This document shows, in pieces, positions 7,778-16,990 of a stretch of 64,000 nt of DNA. This DNA comes from Odoribacter lunatus (GTDB taxonomy: Bacteria > Bacteroidota > Bacteroidia > Bacteroidales > Marinifilaceae), in the NCBI RefSeq assembly GCF_943193135.1, contig NZ_CALPCZ010000004.1:1-64000 (forward strand), in the 5' to 3' direction. The notes beneath the pieces were generated by a model that saw nothing but the letters and a program-made list of their open reading frames with translations, was not told the DNA's origin and made no database searches. Each line of letters opens with the position of its first letter. The stretch's first letter is position 1. A program made the translations under genes and the position numbers.

Positions 7778-9994
7778 ATGAAAAGATATTATTGTGTGCT
7801 GCTTGCTTTGAGCGTTTTATTGTTTTCCTGTAAGAAGCATGATAAGGAAACCCCTATCACAAAGTATGTAGACCCGTTTATAGGTACCGCCGGACACGGT
7901 CATGTGTTTCCCGGAGCCACCGTTCCTTTCGGAGGTATACAATTAAGCCCGGATAATCCACGCAGTGATTGGGATTGGTGTTCCGGCTACCATTACAGCG
8001 ACAGTATTATCTCTTCTTTTTCCCATACTCATTTAAGCGGTACGGGTATCGGCGATTTACAGGATATTCGCTTTTTACCGACTCTTACCCGTCCCCAAGA
8101 CCAGACTCCCGCCCAGTATATCCAATCCAGCTATGCCCAATTTTCCCATGCCAATGAGAAGGCGGAACCGGGTTATTACCGGGTAAAATTAGACAATGGT
8201 ATCGTTACGGAATTATCCGCCACAACCCGTTGCGGTATTCACTATTACCAATATCCGGAACATGCGGTAAACGGATTGATTATCGATTTGACTACTGCAC
8301 GCAATTGGGACAGGACGACAGAATCGAGTATTAAGAAAGTAAATAACCGCACGCTAAGCGGTTACCGCAAATCCAGAGGCTGGGCAAATGACCAACGGGT
8401 CTATTTTGTAGTTGAGTTTTCACAAGATGTTGAAGTGTTTGCCGGTAAGAATCAATTCTCTCCTCTTGCAAATGGCCAGAAAGTGAAAGCCGACAGTTGT
8501 TATGCCTGGGTGGATTTCGGCAACAAGACCAATAAGATTCTGGCGAAAGTCAGCATTTCATCCGCCAATGTAGAAGGTGCCGAAGCTAATCTGCAAAAGG
8601 AACTTCCCCACTGGAGTTTTGATAAGGTGAAACGGGATGCCAAACTCGCCTGGAGAAAAGAGTTATCCAAGACAAAGGCAGAAAGTGACAATGAGGAAGA
8701 TTTAAAGGTGTTCTATACGGCACTTTATCACGCTTATATCGCGCCCAATACTTTTTCCGACGTGTTGGGAAATTTCAAAGGTCCCGACCGGGAAATTCAC
8801 AGTGTCGGCAATAAGAATATCCAATATACCGTTTTTTCTTTCTGGGACACGTACCGGGCCGCCCATCCGCTGTTTACCATAACCCAAAAGAATAGGGTCA
8901 ATGATATGATTCACTCTATGCTCAAGCATTATGATGCTTACGGCGTATTGCCGGTATGGGAGTTAGTCGGGAATGAAACCAATTGTATGGTCGGCAATCA
9001 CTCTATTCCTGTCATTGCAGAGGCTTATTTGAAAGGCATCGGTAATTTTGATGCGGAAAAAGCTTATGAAGCCATAAAAAAGACGGCCATGAATGACCGT
9101 GCCGGCATGAAGGAGTTAAGGGAATACGGTTACATACCTTATGAAAAAGAACCGGAATCGGTTTCCAAGACGCTTGAATATGCTTACGATGACTGGTGTG
9201 TTGCCCAAATGGCCAAGGCTTTAAATAAGGAAGACGATTATTTGTATTTCCTGAAGCAGTCACAAAATTACATGCATCTTTTTGATAAGCAAACCGGTTT
9301 CATGCGAGGCAAGTCCTCGGCCGGTAAATGGAAAGTTCCTTTCTCTCCTATCCATTCCGAACACCGAGTGGACGAATATACGGAAGGAAATGCCTGGCAA
9401 TATTCGTGGTTTGTTCCTCATGATATTGAAGGCTTGATGACCCTGCATGGCGGCAAAGAGAAGTTTCTCTGTAAACTGGACAGTCTGTTTACCATTTCTT
9501 CCAAGATGGAAGGCAAGGATATTTCACCCGATATCAGCGGTATGATAGGTCAGTATGCACAAGGGAATGAGCCTTCGCACCATGTTGTTTACCTATATAA
9601 TTATGTCGGGCAACCTCACAAGACCCAATTCTATATTGACCAAATCCGCAAGGAGCTTTATATGACTACTCCCGACGGGTTGTGCGGAAATGAAGATTGC
9701 GGTCAAATGTCTGCCTGGTATGTATTTTCCGCCATGGGATTTTATCCGGTCAATCCGGTAGATTTAAAATATCAGCTCGGTACTCCGCTGTTTAAGAAAC
9801 TGACTCTCAAAGTAGGACCGGAAAAACGTTTTGTAATCAAAGCCAACAAAGCAAACGACAATTACATCTATGTCCAGAAAGTTTTATTAAACGACCAAGA
9901 ACTCAATCGCACTTACATCACCCACGAGGAAATCATGCAAGGCGGTGAACTGGAGTTTGTGTTGACGGATAAAAGCAATCTTACTTATGAATAA
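7778..9994 (+). CDS. GH92 family alpha-mannosidase, lipoprotein
   Basis: A 738-residue glycoside hydrolase. The start is a lipoprotein signal (VLLALSVLLFSC, Cys at residue 17). The GH92 N-domain follows with YVDPFIGTAGHGHVFPGA, PFGGIQLSPDN and FSHTHLSGTG. The (alpha/alpha)6 domain carries the conserved FWDTYRAAHP, QGNEPSHHVVYLYN and GNEDCGQMSAWYVF segments that hold the catalytic acid and base and the calcium site. GH92 enzymes are calcium-dependent exo-acting alpha-mannosidases, often on host N-glycans or fungal mannan; linkage preference cannot be read from sequence. No SusC/SusD pair is adjacent, so it is not in a classic polysaccharide utilisation locus. Its end overlaps glf by 8 bp, although the two functions look unrelated. 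Confidence 0.93.
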   Translation: MKRYYCVLLALSVLLFSCKKHDKETPITKYVDPFIGTAGHGHVFPGATVPFGGIQLSPDNPRSDWDWCSGYHYSDSIISSFSHTHLSGTGIGDLQDIRFLPTLTRPQDQTPAQYIQSSYAQFSHANEKAEPGYYRVKLDNGIVTELSATTRCGIHYYQYPEHAVNGLIIDLTTARNWDRTTESSIKKVNNRTLSGYRKSRGWANDQRVYFVVEFSQDVEVFAGKNQFSPLANGQKVKADSCYAWVDFGNKTNKILAKVSISSANVEGAEANLQKELPHWSFDKVKRDAKLAWRKELSKTKAESDNEEDLKVFYTALYHAYIAPNTFSDVLGNFKGPDREIHSVGNKNIQYTVFSFWDTYRAAHPLFTITQKNRVNDMIHSMLKHYDAYGVLPVWELVGNETNCMVGNHSIPVIAEAYLKGIGNFDAEKAYEAIKKTAMNDRAGMKELREYGYIPYEKEPESVSKTLEYAYDDWCVAQMAKALNKEDDYLYFLKQSQNYMHLFDKQTGFMRGKSSAGKWKVPFSPIHSEHRVDEYTEGNAWQYSWFVPHDIEGLMTLHGGKEKFLCKLDSLFTISSKMEGKDISPDISGMIGQYAQGNEPSHHVVYLYNYVGQPHKTQFYIDQIRKELYMTTPDGLCGNEDCGQMSAWYVFSAMGFYPVNPVDLKYQLGTPLFKKLTLKVGPEKRFVIKANKANDNYIYVQKVLLNDQELNRTYITHEEIMQGGELEFVLTDKSNLTYE

Positions 9995-11099
9995 ATATCA
10001 ATACGATTATTTAATTGTAGGAAGTGGGTTAAGCGGTGCCATTTTTGCTCATGAAGCCCATTTAAGAGGGAAGAAGTGCTTGGTTATCGAAAAAAGAGAG
10101 AAAACCGGAGGAAATATCCGTTGCGAGAACATGGAAGACATAAATGTCCATATTTATGGCGCACATATTTTCCATACCGATGATGTAAATATCTGGGAAT
10201 ACATCAACCGGTTCGCTACGTTCAATAATTTTATAAACTCTCCTCTCGCCAATTATAAAGGAAGATTATTTAACCTTCCTTTCAATATGAATACCTTTTA
10301 CCAATTGTGGGGTACTCTAACCCCGGCAGAGGCTTATGAACGACTCGAATCCCAAAGAAAGGCGTTCAGCCTTTCCCATTCTCCCAAAAATCTGGAAGAG
10401 CAGGCATTGATGCTTTGCGGAAAAGATATATATGAAATTTTAATCAAGGGATATACCGAAAAACAATGGGGGTGTTCCGCCCAGGAATTACCGGCAGAAA
10501 TCATTCGCAGAATCCCATCCCGTTTTACGTTTGACAATAATTATTTTACAGACAGGTATCAAGGAATTCCCATTGGAGGATATAATCCGATTATAAATAA
10601 ATTGCTAGAAGGTATCGAGGTTGTCACCAATTGTAATTTCAATCAAGAACGGTATCATTTTGAAAACATCGCCCCCAAGATAATCTATACCGGATGTATC
10701 GATGAATTTTTTCATTACCAGTTAGGCGCACTCGAATATAGGTCTCTTCAATTCGACACACAGACAAAGAATACCGATAATTTCCAGGGTAATGCAGTTA
10801 TCAACTATACGGCAAAAGAAATTCCGTACACCCGTATTATCGAACACAAACATTTCGAATTCGGGAACCAACCGCACACGGTAATCACGTATGAATATCC
10901 TGCCACCTTTCAAAAGGGAAGCGAACCCTATTATCCTGTCAATAACCTCCATAATTCAGTATTATACCAACGCTATCAAGAATTGGCCCGAAGCTGTCCC
11001 CATGTGATATTTTGCGGAAGACTGGCAGAATATAAGTATTACGACATGGACGACACAGTCAAATCAGCTTTAATATGTGCAGAACACGAATTCAAATGA
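9987..11099 (+). CDS. glf: UDP-galactopyranose mutase
   Basis: Glf interconverts UDP-galactopyranose and UDP-galactofuranose, a flavin-dependent reaction that provides the donor for galactofuranose in surface glycans. The FAD-binding GSGLSGAIFAHEA is near residues 12-24, and the family signatures HIYGAHIFHT, YTEKQWG, and IPIGGYNPIINKLLEG are in order. The 370-residue length is normal. The start overlaps the GH92 stop by 8 bp, and the stop overlaps the next ATG (ATGA), so translation with the glycosyltransferase gene is probably coupled. Confidence 0.96.
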   Translation: MNKYQYDYLIVGSGLSGAIFAHEAHLRGKKCLVIEKREKTGGNIRCENMEDINVHIYGAHIFHTDDVNIWEYINRFATFNNFINSPLANYKGRLFNLPFNMNTFYQLWGTLTPAEAYERLESQRKAFSLSHSPKNLEEQALMLCGKDIYEILIKGYTEKQWGCSAQELPAEIIRRIPSRFTFDNNYFTDRYQGIPIGGYNPIINKLLEGIEVVTNCNFNQERYHFENIAPKIIYTGCIDEFFHYQLGALEYRSLQFDTQTKNTDNFQGNAVINYTAKEIPYTRIIEHKHFEFGNQPHTVITYEYPATFQKGSEPYYPVNNLHNSVLYQRYQELARSCPHVIFCGRLAEYKYYDMDDTVKSALICAEHEFK

Positions 11100-12118
11100 A
11101 TATGAAAAAGAAAAAATATTATATCTCTCACAATTACCGCTCCAATACCTCTGCGGTAGGAAAAGCAAAAATCGACTGCGAAGCGATTCTCCATGAATAC
11201 GGATATATCAATATCGGACTCAAACAAACGATAAACGCAAATAAATTTTACCACTTTTTCCGGAATTTATTTTCAGTTTTGCGCGCTTCTCTCTTTCTAC
11301 CGCGTCATAGTACCTTATTGTTACAATATCCTTTCAAGAAATACTATCCTTTTTTAGTTTATATCGCAAAGAAAAAAAGGTGTAACGTTATCACATTAAT
11401 CCACGATTTACGCTCTCACCGCAGAGGTGTCATGAGTGCAGAAGAAGAAATCCGCCTCTTCAACCACTCGGATGTTTTAATCGTACATAATAAGAAAATG
11501 GCAGAATGGCTAAAAGATAAAGGTAATACCTCCCAAATCATATCTTTGGAAATATTCGATTATCTTTCGGATTCGATGCCCGAAGAAACTGTATACCAAA
11601 AACCTTATTGCGTTACTTTCGCCGGAGCCCTGAGTCCTAAAAAAAATTCATTCTTATACCAAATATCACCTGAATATACAAATTTCAAACTTAAAATATG
11701 CGGTAAGAATGCCAATCAAGAGGCTATCCGGAATAATCCGACCCTTGAATACGGAGGCTTCTATAATGCAGATGAACTGATTGCAAAATTAAGCGGTCAT
11801 TTCGGCCTCGTCTGGGACGGCAATTCCATATCCACCTGCAACGGACAATTCGGTGAGTATTTAAAGTATAATAATCCACACAAAACCTCTCTGTATATTC
11901 GCTGTCATTTGCCTATTATTATCTGGGCGGAAGCTGCTATGGGAAATTTCATACAACAAAATAATATCGGCATTTTAATCCATTCTTTGGAAGAACTGGA
12001 TGCTCTCCTATCCGACCTTACCGAAGAAGATTACCAAACTATGAAAAATAATACACTTGCAATTGCCCAAAGATTAAAAACCGGATTTTATTTAAAACAG
12101 GCCTTAGATAAATGCTAA
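11096..12118 (+). CDS. Glycosyltransferase, probable galactofuranosyltransferase
   Basis: About 341 residues, starting MNMKKKKYYISHNYRS. I place the start at 11096 because it overlaps the glf stop as ATGA; a start at 11075 would add seven residues of poor fit. The protein has the two-Rossmann layout of GT-B transferases: LLLQYPFKKYYPFLVY and VITLIHDLRSHRR in the N-half, and VTFAGALSPKKNSF, LVWDGNSISTCNGQFGEYL and a GIL-type C-helix in the C-half. This matches the family of beta-1,6-galactofuranosyltransferase-like proteins. Tight coupling to glf supports UDP-Galf as donor, although the acceptor and linkage are unknown. No membrane segment is obvious. Confidence 0.8.
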   Translation: MNMKKKKYYISHNYRSNTSAVGKAKIDCEAILHEYGYINIGLKQTINANKFYHFFRNLFSVLRASLFLPRHSTLLLQYPFKKYYPFLVYIAKKKRCNVITLIHDLRSHRRGVMSAEEEIRLFNHSDVLIVHNKKMAEWLKDKGNTSQIISLEIFDYLSDSMPEETVYQKPYCVTFAGALSPKKNSFLYQISPEYTNFKLKICGKNANQEAIRNNPTLEYGGFYNADELIAKLSGHFGLVWDGNSISTCNGQFGEYLKYNNPHKTSLYIRCHLPIIIWAEAAMGNFIQQNNIGILIHSLEELDALLSDLTEEDYQTMKNNTLAIAQRLKTGFYLKQALDKC

Positions 12119-12128
12119 CATATACATC

Positions 12129-13571
12129 ATGAAAATTTTATATCTGACATTATTCATTTTCGCTGCCATTACTTTATTCGCCCAACGTACCATAACTTAT
12201 AAAGTTTCGGGCGAAACCAATTTATCTACAGAAAAAAATTTGCCTTTTTGGCAGGTTTCCAACCATTACGGCGTTATTCCGAATGCAAATAACGGATTAT
12301 TATATAGCGGTTTTTTCTCAGATTACACTCAAAAACATGCCATTGATTTCGCTTATGGTTTATCTGCGGCAGGCTATGTATCAGAGGATAAAAATAAGAT
12401 TATCCTTGATGAAGCATTTATGAGAGCTAAATGGAAAGTTGCAACACTCAATATCGGGTGTATTCATCCGGAAACGGAATATAATGGAATATCATCTACA
12501 AACGGTAATCTCATTTTCTCCGATAATGCCCGCTCTATACCCGGCGTTCATTTAAATGTCGATTACTTTTCCTTTCCTTTTATAAAACGTTTTATCGAAT
12601 TTAAATTCAATTGGGGAGAATATTGGATGAATGACAAACGTTTTGTAAAAAATACATTATTGCATACAAAAGCTGTCTACGTAAAATTAAAGCCTATCAA
12701 ATCTATCGAATTTATTGCCGGATTTCAACATTTCGCACAATGGAACGGCACTTCAAGAAATCCCCAAGTAGGTAAACAGCCTGACGGTTTAAAAAATTAT
12801 CTTCGGGTAATTTGGGGTAAAGCGGGAGGAGCAGATGCCAGTTTCAACGACCGGGAAAATTTATTAGGAAATCATTTAGGACGCCAGCATTACAAACTGA
12901 ACTATATTCATAAAAACTTCCTGTTATCCGCTTATATAGACAGACCTTTTGAGGATAATTCCGGTCTTCTTCTGCGAGCATTCCCGGATGCGTTATATGG
13001 ATTTTATTTCGGTAATAAGAAAAACAATAATGCCTGGGTAACAGATTTCATATACGAATTTTATTATACGAAAAGACAAGGTGGCCCTGTACACGATATT
13101 CCCGACCCGGACAATACACAAGGCAAAGATCCCAGCGACCCTTTTTATAAAAGGTTTGTATTAGGAGGAAATGACGATTATTTCAATAACAGCATCCACC
13201 AAAGCGGATGGACTTACTACGGTTCAACCATCGGGTCTCCATTTTTTCTTCCATACGCTCCTAATGAAGAAAATATTACCATGGGAATACGCAACAACCG
13301 CTTTGTTTCCCATTATATTGGAATAAAGGGATGCTTTCTAAAAAAAATCCCCTATGCCTTACGCGCCTCTTATTCGATGAATTACGGAAGATATTCAAGC
13401 CCTTTAGACAACCATCCACGCCAGATTTCCCTCGGACTTGAATCCACCTTACCATTCCATAAACTGCCTTTTAATATCCACTTAGGAGTCTATCAGGATT
13501 GTGGCGATTTATTACCCAATAATTTCGGAATAACCCTCAAACTGACCCGTCAAGGTACCTTACTGAAATAA
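12129..13571 (+). CDS. Wzi-like capsule/surface-glycan assembly outer-membrane protein
   Basis: A 480-residue protein with a signal peptide (LYLTLFIFAAITLFAQ) and a pattern of alternating hydrophobic and aromatic residues typical of an outer-membrane beta barrel. It matches the Wzi capsule-assembly family: FWQVSNHYGVIPN at the start, EFKFNWGEYWMND, and the family core GFQHFAQWNGTSRNPQVG. In E. coli, Wzi is an outer-membrane lectin that helps hold capsule at the surface. Here it sits in a Galf glycan locus between the transferase and the cytidylyltransferase genes, so a role in retaining or organising the glycan is likely, with the exact ligand unknown. Confidence 0.85.
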   Translation: MKILYLTLFIFAAITLFAQRTITYKVSGETNLSTEKNLPFWQVSNHYGVIPNANNGLLYSGFFSDYTQKHAIDFAYGLSAAGYVSEDKNKIILDEAFMRAKWKVATLNIGCIHPETEYNGISSTNGNLIFSDNARSIPGVHLNVDYFSFPFIKRFIEFKFNWGEYWMNDKRFVKNTLLHTKAVYVKLKPIKSIEFIAGFQHFAQWNGTSRNPQVGKQPDGLKNYLRVIWGKAGGADASFNDRENLLGNHLGRQHYKLNYIHKNFLLSAYIDRPFEDNSGLLLRAFPDALYGFYFGNKKNNNAWVTDFIYEFYYTKRQGGPVHDIPDPDNTQGKDPSDPFYKRFVLGGNDDYFNNSIHQSGWTYYGSTIGSPFFLPYAPNEENITMGIRNNRFVSHYIGIKGCFLKKIPYALRASYSMNYGRYSSPLDNHPRQISLGLESTLPFHKLPFNIHLGVYQDCGDLLPNNFGITLKLTRQGTLLK

Positions 13572-13596
13572 TACCAGATTATTAAAAACGCTCCGA

Positions 13597-14295
13597 ATGG
13601 CAAAGAATATAGCAATCATACTGGCGGGCGGCAAAGGAAGCCGATTTCAATCAGATATTCCCAAGCAGTTTTTAATACTGGCGGGAAAAACTGTACTCGA
13701 ACATACTTTGCACACGTTCCAGTACAATGAATATATCGACGAAATTGCCGTTATTTCAAATAAGGATTATATACATGTTGTGGAAGAAATAGTCAGGAAA
13801 AACGATTTTACCAAAGTAACCAAGATTCTCAACGGAGGAAAGGAACGCTACGAATCTACGTTGGTCGCCCTGAATGCTTTTTCGGAAGAGGCGAATCTGC
13901 TGATTCACGATGCAGTCCGCCCGTTGGTGGATGACAGGATTATTCATGATGTCGTCAAAGCCCTGAAAGAGTACGAGGCTGTCAATACAGTCATTCCTGC
14001 TACAGACACGATGCTTGAAGTAGATGAAAGCCGGCATTTTATACAAAATATCCCGGACAGAAATTTCCTCTATCGCAGCCAGACGCCACAGGCTTTTAAG
14101 ACACATGTGCTGAAAAAAGCTTATGAAAAAGCTTTGCAAGACCCTAACTTTACTACAACCGATGACTGTGGAGTCGTTAAAAAGTACTTGCCCGAAATAA
14201 AGATTAAAATCGTCGAAGGAAGTAACCGGAATATTAAACTCACTTATCAGGAAGATTTCTGGTTATTGGAAAAACTGTTACAAGTGAAGAATTAA
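13597..14295 (+). CDS. IspD/TarI-family cytidylyltransferase
   Basis: A 232-residue nucleotidyltransferase with the CTP-binding LAGGKGSRF at residues 9-17, PKQFL, the IHDAVRPLVDDR block and the QTPQAFK segment with downstream TTDDCGVV. All are shared by IspD (methylerythritol phosphate pathway) and TarI/Bcs1 (ribitol-5-phosphate cytidylyltransferase). The sequence IPDRNFLYRSQTPQAF and the surrounding glycan genes favour a TarI-like role making a CDP-polyol, but a true IspD cannot be excluded because Bacteroidales also need one. It is 26 bp after the Wzi-like gene, and a separate promoter box follows it at 14339. Confidence 0.75.
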   Translation: MAKNIAIILAGGKGSRFQSDIPKQFLILAGKTVLEHTLHTFQYNEYIDEIAVISNKDYIHVVEEIVRKNDFTKVTKILNGGKERYESTLVALNAFSEEANLLIHDAVRPLVDDRIIHDVVKALKEYEAVNTVIPATDTMLEVDESRHFIQNIPDRNFLYRSQTPQAFKTHVLKKAYEKALQDPNFTTTDDCGVVKKYLPEIKIKIVEGSNRNIKLTYQEDFWLLEKLLQVKN

Positions 14296-14338
14296 CAACC
14301 TTACAATAATTTCCTCCACATTTTCTTCAAAATTTTAT

Positions 14339-14346
14339 TATTTTTG
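14339..14346 (+). promoter_or_regulatory. Promoter -7 box for the aminotransferase-licC-licD unit
   Basis: TATTTTTG fits TAnnTTTG, about 50 bp before the ATG at 14396 and 44 bp after the preceding stop. It suggests that the next five genes can be transcribed on their own. Confidence 0.6.
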
Positions 14347-14395
14347 CACAACAATAAAATATAATTGCTCCTCCAGTAGAATCAATCGTTTTGTC

Positions 14396-15445
14396 ATGGA
14401 AAAAAAGATTACTTATCTTGACCGGAATGAATATAATTTTGAACCATGCCCGGCCGTCATAGAAGCATTGAAAAATTTTGAACCTAACAAATTATGTTTT
14501 TATACCCGCATATATGATGAAGGGAAAAAGAGTATTTTTTCGGACTATCTCTCCCAACTCTACAACATACCGGAAAAACAAATTATTTTAGGATACGGCG
14601 GCGAAGATATTTTGAAACAGATTGTCCATTATTTCCTTGCCGGCAAAGAAAAAAACAAAACTTTATTGATTCCTAAGTTTTCCTGGTGGTACTACAAATC
14701 TATTGCCGATGAAGTAGACGGACGTAGCGTACTTTATCCGCTTTATGAAGAAGGGGATACGTTTAAATATGATTTTGCAGCCATGAAAGAAATGATTCAA
14801 AAAGAAAAACCGAAAATGGTACTCATGGCATCCCCAAATAACCCGACAGGCAACTCGCTAACTATCGAAGAATTGGATGATATCTTATCTTTCATCCCCT
14901 CCGAGACAGCGGTAGTAATAGACGAGGCTTATGCTTCATTTGCCAATAAAGACACTGGTTATATCAAATTACTATTGGACAAATATCCCAATTTACTAAT
15001 CGTCAGAACATTGTCTAAATTTTATGGTCTTCCTGGATTGCGGTTAGGTTTTGCTTTCATGGGAACCTCCCTAACCCGTTTTTTAAATTACAGTACCAAA
15101 TACTTAGGATACAACCGACTTTCAGAAGAATTGGGAATAGCTGCATTAAAATCAACAGATTACTATCAAAAGGTTGCCAGCCAGATGGCCGAAGACCGAA
15201 AAATATACATGTCTGAGCTAAATCCATTACCCGGATTCAAAGTATATCAATCTAACGCAAACTTTATTTTAGTCAAATACCCCATATCCCAGAAAGCTGC
15301 ACTCCAGGCTGCTCTTCAATCCCAAGGCTATCAGGTTAAATTCATGAACGAGCCGGACATAAATACACACATGCGCATCACATTAGGTACTCATGCCCAA
15401 AATGTAGAAGTCATTCGCATCATAAAAGAAACTGCAAAAGCATGA
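14396..15445 (+). CDS. HisC/CobD-like PLP-dependent aminotransferase or phospho-amino-acid decarboxylase
   Basis: A 349-residue fold-type I PLP enzyme. SPNNPTG is at 146-152, the cofactor Asp/Tyr are in VIDEAYASF (D176, Y179), the Schiff-base lysine is K208 in TLSKFYGLPG with R216 after it, and a substrate-carboxylate Arg sits in MRITLGT near the end. These are the marks of histidinol-phosphate aminotransferase and of CobD, which decarboxylates threonine phosphate; motifs alone do not separate the two. It overlaps the LicC-like gene by ATGA and precedes licD. That context, far from any his or cobalamin gene, suggests it makes an amino-alcohol phosphate such as phosphoethanolamine for the transferase that follows. 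This is inference. Confidence 0.75.
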   Translation: MEKKITYLDRNEYNFEPCPAVIEALKNFEPNKLCFYTRIYDEGKKSIFSDYLSQLYNIPEKQIILGYGGEDILKQIVHYFLAGKEKNKTLLIPKFSWWYYKSIADEVDGRSVLYPLYEEGDTFKYDFAAMKEMIQKEKPKMVLMASPNNPTGNSLTIEELDDILSFIPSETAVVIDEAYASFANKDTGYIKLLLDKYPNLLIVRTLSKFYGLPGLRLGFAFMGTSLTRFLNYSTKYLGYNRLSEELGIAALKSTDYYQKVASQMAEDRKIYMSELNPLPGFKVYQSNANFILVKYPISQKAALQAALQSQGYQVKFMNEPDINTHMRITLGTHAQNVEVIRIIKETAKA

Positions 15446-16173
15446 AAGCGATTATATTGGCAGCAGGTATTGCTTCGCGACTTCGTCCATTGACAGATCA
15501 TACTCCTAAGTGTCTGTTAAAGATTGGAAAAAAATGCCTGTTGGAAAGAACCATTAACAATTTATTGGCAAATCACTTTAATGAACTGGTTATCGTTACC
15601 GGTTATTTGCAAGAGCAGATTGTTGAGTTTGTGCATACTCACTATCCTGCTTTAAACGTCGAGTTTATTTATAACGAAAAATACGCCTCAACCAATAATA
15701 TCTATTCCCTGTGGTTGGCAGGAAAGAGTGTCAGCAAAGAAGACCTCTTATTGTTGGACAGCGATATCATTTTCGACCCGACATTAGTTTCCGCCGTTCT
15801 AGCATCCTCCTATCCGAACTGCTTGGCTATCAATCGACACCCCTTAGGTGAAGAGGAGATGAAGGTGATAGCGGATTCTCAGGGCATGGTCCAGCAAATC
15901 AGTAAGACCTGTCCTGTTTCAGAGGCAATCGGCGAATCCATCGGCATTGAAAAAATGTCAAAAGAATATGTCCGCCATTTATTTGCGGAATTAGACAAAC
16001 TCATTCTGAAAGAAAAACAAGTAAACGTTTTTTACGAAGTTGCTTTTGAACGTTTGATTGCACAAAACCAAACATTCTGCATCGTAGATACTACTTCGTA
16101 CTTTTCAATGGAATTGGATACGGTCGAGGATTTCAACCAAGCGATACAACACCTTCCCCATAATTTACTTTGA
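15442..16173 (+). CDS. LicC-like CTP:phospho-amino-alcohol cytidylyltransferase
   Basis: A 243-residue nucleotidyltransferase with the sugar-nucleotidyltransferase start LAAGIASRLRPLT (residues 6-18), TPKCLLKIGKK, a metal-binding aspartate in LLLDSDIIFDP and the segment AIGESIGIEKMSKE. The last segment and the short length are typical of LicC and PntC, which activate phosphocholine or 2-aminoethylphosphonate as CDP derivatives, and are not seen in RmlA-type glucose-1-phosphate enzymes. Its start overlaps the aminotransferase stop and licD begins 2 bp after its stop, so the three genes are translationally linked. The exact phosphate substrate cannot be read from sequence. Confidence 0.78.
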   Translation: MKAIILAAGIASRLRPLTDHTPKCLLKIGKKCLLERTINNLLANHFNELVIVTGYLQEQIVEFVHTHYPALNVEFIYNEKYASTNNIYSLWLAGKSVSKEDLLLLDSDIIFDPTLVSAVLASSYPNCLAINRHPLGEEEMKVIADSQGMVQQISKTCPVSEAIGESIGIEKMSKEYVRHLFAELDKLILKEKQVNVFYEVAFERLIAQNQTFCIVDTTSYFSMELDTVEDFNQAIQHLPHNLL

Positions 16174-16174
16174 T

Positions 16175-16981
16175 ATGCCCAATTACGATATACAAGCAGT
16201 CCATCAAAAAGTATTAGATATTCTATTAGCTGTCGACCAGGTCTGCCGACAGCATCATTTACGCTATTACATCATAGCAGGCACCTTGCTTGGAGCCCTG
16301 CGCCATAAGGGATTTATTCCCTGGGATGATGATTTAGACATCGGGATGCCCCGTAAAGACTACGACCTTTTTATGACACATGCCAAAGAATGGTTACCGG
16401 AACATTACGAGGCCATAAACGGACAAAATGATCCGGAATATCCATTGTCTTTCGCTAAAATCCAAGATGCTCGAACTACGTTGATTGAAAGAAAACACTT
16501 GAAATATACCGGAGGTATCTATATCGATGTTTTTCCCCTAGACGGAGTACCCAAAAACAAACTCCTGCAAATATGGCATTTCAGTCGTTTTGCCTTTTAT
16601 AACAAAATGTTATATTTCATTTTCAGGGATCCCTATAAACACGGTAAAGGTCCCAGCTCTTGGGTGCCCCTGCTTGCCCGGCAGCTATATACACGCCCCG
16701 GACTTCAGAAGAAATTACAAGATTTAATGACCAGATACGACTTTGATGAATCGGAAAAAGTCTGCGATTACGATGATGGCCGCAAAGGTATATTGCCAAA
16801 AATGATTTTTGGAACTCCAACTCCAATATTATTTGAAAACAAGCAAGTATTTGGACCTCAGGAGCCGCATATCTATCTATCCAACAAATACGGAGACTAT
16901 ATGAAAATCCCGCCGATAGAAAAACAACGTCAGCATAATTTTCATTTCCTAGACTTAAACAAACCTTACGCAAGTCAATAA
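16175..16981 (+). CDS. LicD-family phosphotransferase
   Basis: A 268-residue protein with the LicD signature at residues 36-57: GTLLGALRHKG, then the acidic WDDDLDIG that binds metal and nucleotide, followed by YDLFM. LicD enzymes move a phosphocholine or similar group from a CDP carrier onto a sugar in teichoic acid, lipopolysaccharide or capsule. The domain is complete, with the later IYIDVFPLDGVP block also present. Being immediately behind the LicC-like gene, it is the natural end step of that route. It could act on the galactofuranose-containing glycan made nearby. Confidence 0.9.
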   Translation: MPNYDIQAVHQKVLDILLAVDQVCRQHHLRYYIIAGTLLGALRHKGFIPWDDDLDIGMPRKDYDLFMTHAKEWLPEHYEAINGQNDPEYPLSFAKIQDARTTLIERKHLKYTGGIYIDVFPLDGVPKNKLLQIWHFSRFAFYNKMLYFIFRDPYKHGKGPSSWVPLLARQLYTRPGLQKKLQDLMTRYDFDESEKVCDYDDGRKGILPKMIFGTPTPILFENKQVFGPQEPHIYLSNKYGDYMKIPPIEKQRQHNFHFLDLNKPYASQ

Positions 16982-16990
16982 ATACATTCT

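Noticed and set aside
13597-14295. Calling this gene ispD outright
   Set aside because: IspD and TarI share all visible motifs, and the glycan context makes TarI-like at least as likely.
15442-16173. Glucose-1-phosphate thymidylyltransferase
   Set aside because: Short length and the GESIGIEKMS segment fit LicC/PntC; no rml genes are nearby.
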